From: Triplophysa rosa
Taxonomy: Eukaryota; Chordata; Actinopteri; Cypriniformes; Nemacheilidae
Assembly (NCBI RefSeq): GCF_024868665.1
Contig: NC_079899.1
Coordinates: forward strand, 23,677,572 to 23,741,571
Reading direction: 5' to 3'
DNA length: 64,000 bases
Part shown: positions 1 to 9,600 of the stretch, in pieces
How positions within the stretch are numbered: the stretch's first letter is position 1
Layout of the letters: each line of letters begins with the position of its first letter
Translations under genes and position numbers: made by a program
The notes under the pieces: model-generated
Seen by the model: only the letters and a program-made list of their open reading frames with translations
Databases searched by the model: none
What the model was told of the DNA's origin: nothing

Positions 1-682
1 GTGTCACATTCTCCTTCCTTCTCATAGGGATTAGCAGCTAAATCTGAACCTTCCAGTTCTCCAAGCTCCCTATGTGAGAAGCTAGATGGAGAACACCATG
101 TGGGTTTTGGAGAAGTGGTGGTAGAGGATGAAATCTGTGATGTGTTTACAGCTGAACTTTCAGACATTCTGGAATCGTGGGCGCGATCCTGTTTAGCAGA
201 AACCATGTCGGATCGCTTACTCAAATCAAGTAACGGTTGGACCTGACTGACTGGACCCTCTGTTGAACCTGAGCTAACAGAAGCAATGGTTTCAGACGTG
301 GTGGAGTCTTGATTCTGTAAAGTTGCACTTGAAGGTTTGAGTAATGTGAAACCGCCCTGTGAGAGGCTAGGGGAAGAGGTCGGAGTGCTACTTGCAGTGT
401 CTTTGAGAGTATTTGGAGGGAGAATTCTTAACGTGCAAGTGCCAGACTGTCCCAGAAACGTCGGGCTAACTTTAAGGGTGGAAGGAAGACTGTTGAATGA
501 GACCGACTTGGATGTAGTGAGAGTGACCGGCTTGCTACTTAAAAATGCTGGGGCTGGTACAGTGTATGTATATTTTGCTTGTGTTTGGCTTGTCGGGCTG
601 GATGACGTGACTGTGATGGTACTGCCGCTCTGAGGCTTATTCGGAGAAACCACATTAGGTGCTGGCAAGCGAAACAGGGTTG
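1..682 (-). CDS. mga: mga exon 16, runs off the left edge
   Basis: Begins TLFRLPAPNVVSPNKPQSG and stays open to base 1 (...LAANPYEKEGEC). Contains CTLRILPPNT, like the LTLRISPPEP segment of human MGA. Ser/Thr/Pro-rich. No donor is seen, so the exon continues outside the window. Confidence 0.85.
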
Positions 683-3600
683 CTGCAAAAAAAAATGAGC
701 ACAATTAGTAATTACGCTTACCATTATACAAAACAAGAGTTCAATAACAGTAAAAAATCTAAAAACATTCAAATGTAATACGCAACTTTTTGAGATATTA
801 TTTATTCAATTTTACCATTTACCTTGTCGTATCATTTTAAGTAAATTTTTGACATTTCGATGGGGCGCACTGCTCCTGTAAAGTTTTTCTGAACCGATTC
901 AGTTAAAAGCACTTACTTGGACCTTTAGGGAGGCTGCTGGGCGTCATGGATTTGATTTGACTAAGAGGCACCAGCCGAATGAGTTGACCACTGGGATTAC
1001 GGTACAGCGTGTTGCCATCGGCTGTTTTCACCACTTGAAGTGTCATCTTTTGGCCTGAGGTCTGTGGAGGGCAAATATGTGTGACGGGTTTTTCTACCTG
1101 TGGTCCACTACTAGTGGTCCCTGCTTTACGGGACACAACTGTAATCAAAACAGTCTTCTTTCCTGACGTGGGAGATCCAGATGAAGGGGTTGGAGTTACA
1201 TTATGTCCACCTGAAAACATGAAAAGGTTAAACATTAAAAAGCTTGAACTATACAGTTAAATTAAACAATTATAATATAGTGTAAATTATAGAGCATCCC
1301 TACTGTCACCAACATATTGCACAAATCAGCATAAATGAAACATGCAACGGTAAGATATGATAAATAAAATCTGATGGTTGGGGGATCTTGCATCAAGCCT
1401 GTGAACACAGGGTCCAAAATGTACAATCCCCAAATGCAAAAAAAATAATTATTACAAATTTCAGAAACGCTAAGATATTTTTGTCAAGTACATTTTCCCA
1501 GTGAAACTGCCATTGGCAGGTGTGCCAAAAAGTACATTTTACACCCTTTGTGAAAGATTTACAATGTAAACACAGCCACAATCACAAATGGCAGCAATAG
1601 GAGATCATGGGAAAATAAAATAAACACAGATGTACTCCAGAAACTAAATATATAAAGCTCTACATTATAAGATCAGACCCACACGAACACATATTGGCCC
1701 AATATGTTGAATTCTCAAAGTAGGTAAAGTAGCAAAGGGTTGGGTGGAGAGGGAAGCAGAAGAACAAAATGGGAAACCAAAAAAGCCAGGCTTACCCAAT
1801 GGCAGGCTGGGTGATTTATTGAGGATGGTGACGGTAGGGGCTTGAATTTTTGATACATTTGGAAAACTAATGCTACCTGTTTTTAGAGAAGACAGAGCAA
1901 CACCAGGAACCCCAGCCTCTCTGCCAACCATTAGCAAAGAGGAGGGGATGACAATTTTTGGAGGAGAAGACTTTAAGTGTGGGGCGCTAGTGCTGGCCTG
2001 ATTTTGAGAGTTGATGTGGTTGACCACAAACTGGGTGAAGACCTGTCCCGCTGGGGGGTTGGTCACTGTGCAGAAACAAATTAAGAAGCAGGTTAAGTCT
2101 GCCAGGCTGGATTACACTACACAACTTTTAAAATAGCAATAAAACACCAGGCATTGAAAATGGCAACAGCAAACTGTCAAATTCTTTCTAACATAACAAA
2201 CTCCAGCGAATGTAGGGCTGGGACGATATGTCGCGATTCACACAAACTATACCCATCTAGGTCGATCCTGAAATCGTAAAGGCTTCGATTCTGTGTTGTA
2301 TGCACAGCTCTTCTGTGTACTACGGCTCTTTGATCAGAAGGAAGTACAGCTCAATCTAAAATCACTACGCGATTGAGTTTTATAACGTGCATTTGAAAAA
2401 GTAACACTCACTCGTCAAACATCATAATTATACTTCATTATCATGAAAATACCTCAAACGGTTTGAAGCACAGCAATAGAACATGACCATTGGCATTTCC
2501 TGGAACTACATGTGTAAATTCTTCTTCTTCTGTGTCATATATTGAAAATTCCTGCGTGAGAGCGCCCTCTAGCTTTCGGATGTGGTGGCATTTAACCGTA
2601 ATTTATTGAGAAACTGAGCATTAGAAATGCAAGATATATCGTCCCAGCCCTAGCGAAAAAATTGCTAAACTTGTTTCCCACTTGCATTTCTTTTTTTGAA
2701 TAACTGTGACTCTTCATGCTTGATTTCAACGTATAACTTCAGATTTGATCTGCAGAAAATTTGCAAAGGGGCGGATATAGTGTAGTGTATTTCAGCCATT
2801 ATTTCATTGACTATTTCATTGGACGCAAACGCCTGGCCAAAGCTAACTTCCGGTCTGTGTTTGTTTATCAGTCTGGCTAGTGGCTATTAATATAACCATT
2901 TATATTTTATTGTATAATAATTGTATTAAACAAATTGTTGAATTTTATTCTTTGTTAATTGTATTAAATAAACCATTTATTATATGGGTTGTGTAACTTT
3001 GTCACATTTAAGTTTAATCAAGTAATGGTTCTTCTACTGGTAAACCAAAATAATACTGGCTAGACATACTTATAACTTGCTAGGTAATGTAATTTACTTG
3101 TTATTTCTTTTGCTTGTTTTCAGAAATAATCTACAGGGACTCTATTCTTTGTGGACGTGTACCGGAAGTTAGGTTTGGGCCACAAAAGCGTGCATGCGCA
3201 GTAACGTTTGTTCATGTTGTTGCATTGAAACCGTCCATAACTCAAATGGAGTAAATCTGCACTAATCTAAAAGTGTTTGTCAATACCCTTGATAACACAA
3301 GGTTTGTATTCTCTTGCTGTATATTTTTTTACACAACTAGATGCAGTAGAAAGAAACTGTTAAAATTGTTGACTTACCAGCAGTCTTGAAGGGTGATGTG
3401 ATTGTAGAAGCACATGCGCTGGTAACTGAGGTTACTGTGGCCACATTGGTGACCGGAACGGTTGTAGAGGCCTTCGCAGTGGTTGATGTTGTTACAAAGG
3501 TAGCCACAGACTGACCGACTGGACATATTCTTCCTGTGATGTAAGCTGCCAATCGATTGGCAGGGTGCAGTGCCCCCATCTTGCCCAGTTCCAGCTTGGC

Positions 3601-6600
3601 TTGTGGGTATGGCTTTCCATTGACCTGTAAACACAATTTCAAATTACAAACCAAAAGGTTAAAAACTTCTTAAAGATAAAACTGTAATGATACATTTAAA
3701 CCTTTAACCTTAATGACTTTGATCAAACAAATTTTAAGGTCACACGAGCCCAACTTTTGGTTTACAAAAACCATGAAGTGCATTGTTTTATTGACGAAAA
3801 ATGATAAATGCACACTTCTTTGTAAGTCACTTTGGATAGAAGCGCATGCTAGATAAATAAAGGTAACCAGGAGACTTTGTATCTTAGCATCCTTTGGATG
3901 AGTCACTTCATTGTTCTCCTCACTTGTCTAAAGTGCTTTGGGTAAGAGTCAATGTTTAAATGCAAATGTGACTTCTCTCAAATGTTTATTTCTTCCATAT
4001 GGTTGTGCATGCATACCATTATCTGTCCCGGGGCATTAGGAGCTTTTTTCTCCGCCTTGAGCAAGCCAGCAGGGGAACACCTGGCAAGGAAGGGCAAACC
4101 TTTCACCTCAATCTTCTCTACAGGCTGTATGGACTCTGTTTGGACATCATTCTGCGAAACATTCTTATCTTCTTTCTTCTTCTCCACAGGCTCTGATATC
4201 TTGACCTTGTAGGTGTGGACAGAACCTTCCTCTGTCTCCTGTACAGTCTTAGAAATCGGCTGAATGTAATACTTGCCAACCCAGAAAGGGTTCGTTAAAC
4301 GATCTTGAGCCATGTTCTTGCACACCACCCCCATAACGTCATTTCTGCTGTCTGTACTTGACCAACTGCACTCGGATATGATCTCGAGCCGCTTGATAGT
4401 GTCAGACAAATTAAGAGGTACAAGCTCTCCCTCCTCGACATCTGTGAGAGGGAACGTAGAAAATACGAGGAGAACCATTATTTAGGATTCCACTTAAGAT
4501 ATTTTAAAGCCCTCTAATCTTGAAACCATTTGTTTGCTATAAACCATGTTCACACCAGCTATTAACTCAATAACAGTAAAGTAAATACTGACCTCGTTTA
4601 GGGATCTGTGGGATGTGCTGTTGGTCAACCGGCTAAAAAAAAACAAAGGTTTCATCAGTATCATGAAGAGTACAGATTTTCAGTCTCTTAAACAAAAAGA
4701 TAAAACCCTTTATGTACAAGTCTTACCATTTTTCGTTTATTACGACACGGTCGAAATGGTCGAACACGAGAGCAAGTCAAATGATTATCCATTTCGCTGC
4801 TCTCCTCCATCATATTCAAATTTCTCTCTCCCACCTGTGTATAAAAATGAAATTTAAGATATTCAGTTATTCAGAATAAGATTAAGTGTAGATTGCAAGA
4901 AACCTCTAAAACATTGCTAACATAGAAAATATAAAGGAATTAAAAGAGGCATTGGCAATATAAGTTGTACCCTCTTCGGTTTCGGGGGACTGAAAAAACG
5001 TTCCAGGTCGTGTTGTAGATCTTTTGACAGTAGTTGTGGAGGGAGAACTCTCGGAGGAGGCGGGCAGAAGATTTCTGAATCAGATTCCTCGCTTTTTGAT
5101 TCCCATAAAGTATTGACACGCTTGGCCGGCTCAGGTGCTGCCTCAGGATCTGTTAGAACTGCAGGACACAAGGACATTAAAAACCATGAACGCAAACACT
5201 TCTCATTCACTCGTACAACAGTGGAAGTGGAAGTCATATTATTCATATTAATAAAGGCACATTTATATTCACCCATTTGGCAAACACTTCTATCCGAAGT
5301 GACCTGCCGTGCATTGAAGTATGTACACAATTTGTCATGCCTGTTGTGACTCACCATAAGTTTTTCTCTTTTTGTTCTTCTTCAATTTAGTCTTGTTATC
5401 CTCTGACAGACCCTGAGGTTCAGGCTCCTCTGTTATACAGTCTTCCTCTTTAGGGCTCTTCAGCGCGATAACTTTGCGTCGCAGACAGCTGCAGCCCAAC
5501 ATGCACTCCGGTTTGCCACAGTGATGATGTCGCCTCTGATGAAGCAGACTGGCACACAGGCAGCCGAGCCTGCAGAAGACGTTAAGGCAGGGTGGCGCCC
5601 GTCGTTTTATAATTCTCATGGCATCAGGGTTTGCCTTTGTTGCACTCTTAAAAGAGAAAGAAAAACAAAGCACACATCAGGTGTTAGATACAACATCTAA
5701 CCCTAACAGAAGACTGGAAACACGTGTTTGACAGAAATGTCGGAATTTTAAATTCTATCATTAACTACATAAGATAACCTAAGTTTAACTCACTTCAGCA
5801 GTGACGAGAGCTGTTAGCGCAATGGCTGCTCTTTCTTCTGTGATACAAGTACGACGTTTGCCTTCCCATACTGCTCCATCTTCCACATCCATCAGCTTCA
5901 CCAGAGTCTTGGTCAAACCTGGACTGCGTCCACCTGTGCTGCTCGCTGCTGTTGATCCAGAGTCCTCAAACCTGGGAGTCTTATCAGAAGCTACCACGGC
6001 AGGTATTTCTGCGAGAACCTTTTCAGTGCTTAAACTCTTCGATGCCTTTCTAATTTTGTTCCTTTCCAATCTTTTGCTTTGCTGGACCTTGTTTAAGCTC
6101 ATCAATTTGTCCCCTCCGCTGACTGGTTTGGTTGGTTTCGTGGTACTAAGAACCTGGTTTCCTTTGCCAGATTTCAGATTTTTTTTAGATTGATTGCCTA
6201 CTTTGGAGTTGAACATTGGCTTGGATTTACTGGATGTTGGAGTTGAATGTTTGGATGAGGAGGATAAAGAGGGAGGTACTTGTTTCTTAAGCACACTATC
6301 CAAGGTGCGGACATAGCTGGTGCTCTTAGTGGGTAGCTGGTATGCCACAGTCGTGGTGTCGGTCTGGGACAAGTTGGCAGCTCGTTCATCAATCAGTTTG
6401 CCCTCACTGGCCAGATACTCATCCAACATATCACTGCAGAACGCTGAGAGGTTATTCTGCCCTGTTTCGACGCTTGATACGCCTGCAGAACAATGTAATT
6501 GGTCAGGGAAAGCTTCACGTCCTTCAGGATCCAATATCACCTGCAAATTGTAACTGGGAGTCAACATATTACTTTACATACCTTCACTCAGAGATCCTGA

Positions 6601-9600
6601 ACCAGCAAATTTATCCCTCCAACCTTTAATTTTGGTGACGTCAGTGGTTTTCCCTGTTCTGGAAACAAACTGGACTAGAATGTCCAGAAAAACAAATTGC
6701 AATCATGACGATGAAAACCTGAATCATCAGCATGATATATTGATGACATAATTTATTAAAAGCCTGTTACCCTGTGATGATGCTGGACTCTCTTCAGGTA
6801 AGAGAACAGGTGGAGGTATGGGTAAGTGAACACCCAAATACTGCAGGTCAATCGGCAGGTTGAGGTCTAGCAGATGCAGTTTTAGTCCAACTATAAAAGA
6901 AAAAACTATTATGACTATTGTAAGTTGTGTGAGATCAAGAGAAATCCAAAATAAAAGTTCATGAACCTTCTTGCAGCACCGGATGAATAACCTGCCTGTG
7001 CTTCATCAACTTCAGATCATGTAAAAGGTCTTTCTCAAGCACCTTAATCTTTTCCTCTATACCTCCACAGTTGTCACCTGATGTAGGAAAACAGAAAATG
7101 ATTTTGAGCCGTGACTTTAAGTCTTTCATTTTCACTGTAATCATGTTGGTTCAACTCTTACTACCAGAGGTCTCCAATGTTTTCTGGGCCACCCCTGTTT
7201 TGGCATCATCTCCAAGGTGAATCTCAAGAGCTGTCTATTTTAAAATACATATATTTAATAATGTGTCAGACCAATCAATAATGTGTAGAGATATAAACGT
7301 AGGGTTGGGAATCGAAAATCAATTCCAATTTGGAATCGGAATCGAAAGGCTAGGAATCGGATCGGAATCGAAAGGAATAGGAATCGGATACTTGAGATTA
7401 AAATTTGAATTCCTCTTATCAATTCCTGTCTGCATATTTTCAGAAAAGTACATGCGTTGCATGATCTGCTGATATCTCAATAAAAGCCCTTATGAAAATT
7501 ATCGATATTTTTTACTATAGTAAGCATAGTTTAGCTATAGAATTTGCATTAAAGCACAGGAATCACAAATTAACCATAGTTGCATTATAGTAACTGCAGT
7601 TTAACCATGATGTAGTTCAACTATGATAATACAAATTGTAATAAATCAGAAAAGGTGTGTTTCTATGTGTAAATATACACAAAACGGTGCTCATAAATAT
7701 ATAAATATATTTAGCAAACAAGTCAATAAGCAGGCTAAATGACCATACAGGTTGATATCTAAATGTTTTACTTCAACTGTGGAATCGAAACTGGGAATCG
7801 ATAAGAATCGAAATCGATAAGCAGAATCGGAATTGGAATCGATAAAATTGAAACGATTCCCAACCCTATATAAACGTCCTTAACTACAGTATATAGACAG
7901 AGCTCTACAAAATACAACCATAATATAAAAAAGTATACATTTTATAATATACAATTTATACATTATAGTGGAGATTAGGTAGTTAAGAAATGTCACATAT
8001 CGTCAATGTCCTGTCCAAACCTTGGATGTTCATATTCGCTATTTTTCAGGAAATGGAAAAACACTACTTTTAAAATGATTAGAAAGTGTGTTGTCAAAGT
8101 TGACAAGCACTTTTTAATACATTTTATTGGTTAGACATTTGCAAAACCCAGTGACAAACATAAAGGTTGACAAGTAATAATGATTTATGGCACACAAAAA
8201 AAAACACAAAATGGAGAGACAAGGTTTCAGAAGGACAGCAGCAAAATATTTCTTTCATTGAAAACGTCCTGACTGCTATACACCACATAATGATTAAAAA
8301 GCTGTAAAAAGCTTTTTGCAAAAAAAATTTGACCACACCAAAAAAATGTGATCATAATGGCAAACATAAACAGATTGAAATTTATATTAAGAATAAAACC
8401 TTCATCTTTCTATGCCAAAAACTAAAGGCGTTGTTTGATTTACCTTAGACATGAACGAGGCAAATAATTGTCCTTCTACATCCTCCAGGCTAGGCTGCAT
8501 TGGGGCAGGTACGGGTCCTTCAAACACCTCATCATCATCACCGTGCTTCAACTTTCCTACTTTTTTCTGTTTTTTGTTGGATTTCTTTGTTGGAGTGCTT
8601 CCATGAGAGGACTGTTTGGTTGGCTCAGGAACAGGATGATCAGAAAGAGCGGTCTCATTGCTCTCACAATTAACAGTTGATTGAATGTCTTTAACAGGAC
8701 CTGGTTTATCAGGTGGTCTTTGAGAAAACAAGTCAATGGATTCATTGAAAAGTCCTGATCTGCTTTGACTTGACGACACCGAATCTAACGGTCCATTAAA
8801 TATTCTTCCTTGAAATGAATCGAGGTGGTTTATAGGAGCTGCGGGTATGTCACATAATAATGTAAAAATGTCAGAAGAGGATATGCCTGTGCAATCCAAC
8901 AGCCTCTCTGGGCAAGAATCAAGGGCCTTTCGGGGAGGTAGAGGTCGGTCACTGAATAGATCTGGAGGAAAGGGGTCGGGTGAGGAAAGAGCTGGGCTGG
9001 GTAATGAAAAGGTTGGGGAAGATGGGTCATCCAATGGCAAGGAAAGAGACTCATCATTTGTGTCCAGAACCTCCTGGGTAAAAAGCTCAGTACACAAGCC
9101 ATTGGAGTTTTCCAAGAGACAATCAGAAAAAGATTCAATCTCAACTTGAGGCATGGAGGACAGTTCCTGGTTGGGAACGATCTCATTGTTCTTACTTGAT
9201 GGAACATCAAAAGCAGAGTTTGGTGATGTGGTCACAGTTGGGTTGTCTGATGTGATGACAACATTGGTCTTAACTGCAGGTGTAGTGGGCGAATCAGTGT
9301 CATCCAAAACATTACAAGTAAAAACAGATGAAATGTCTGACTGAGACATGAGTGTGTTGACAAGACCTTGCACAGAAACATTTTCAGTATTACTAAATAC
9401 ATCCGAGATACTGTCAAATGAAGGGTCAAAATTAGATTTAGCGGGAGATGAAGTGTTGGGGGAAAGTAAAGATTCACTGTCAGATGGAGAAGGTGAAAAC
9501 CTCAGAGGTTGTTATTCTTCTTCTTGTATTAAGGGATCTACAGTTAAAGAGGGAGATGATAATGAAGCAGTGAATGTAGATGTCATGTTACTGGCATCTT

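Noticed and set aside
6483..6567. Upstream extension of mga exon 7 (VILDPEGREAF...)
   Set aside because: The acceptor at 6541 breaks phase with exon 6 and leads to a stop; the acceptor at 6483 restores SLSE-GVSSVETG.
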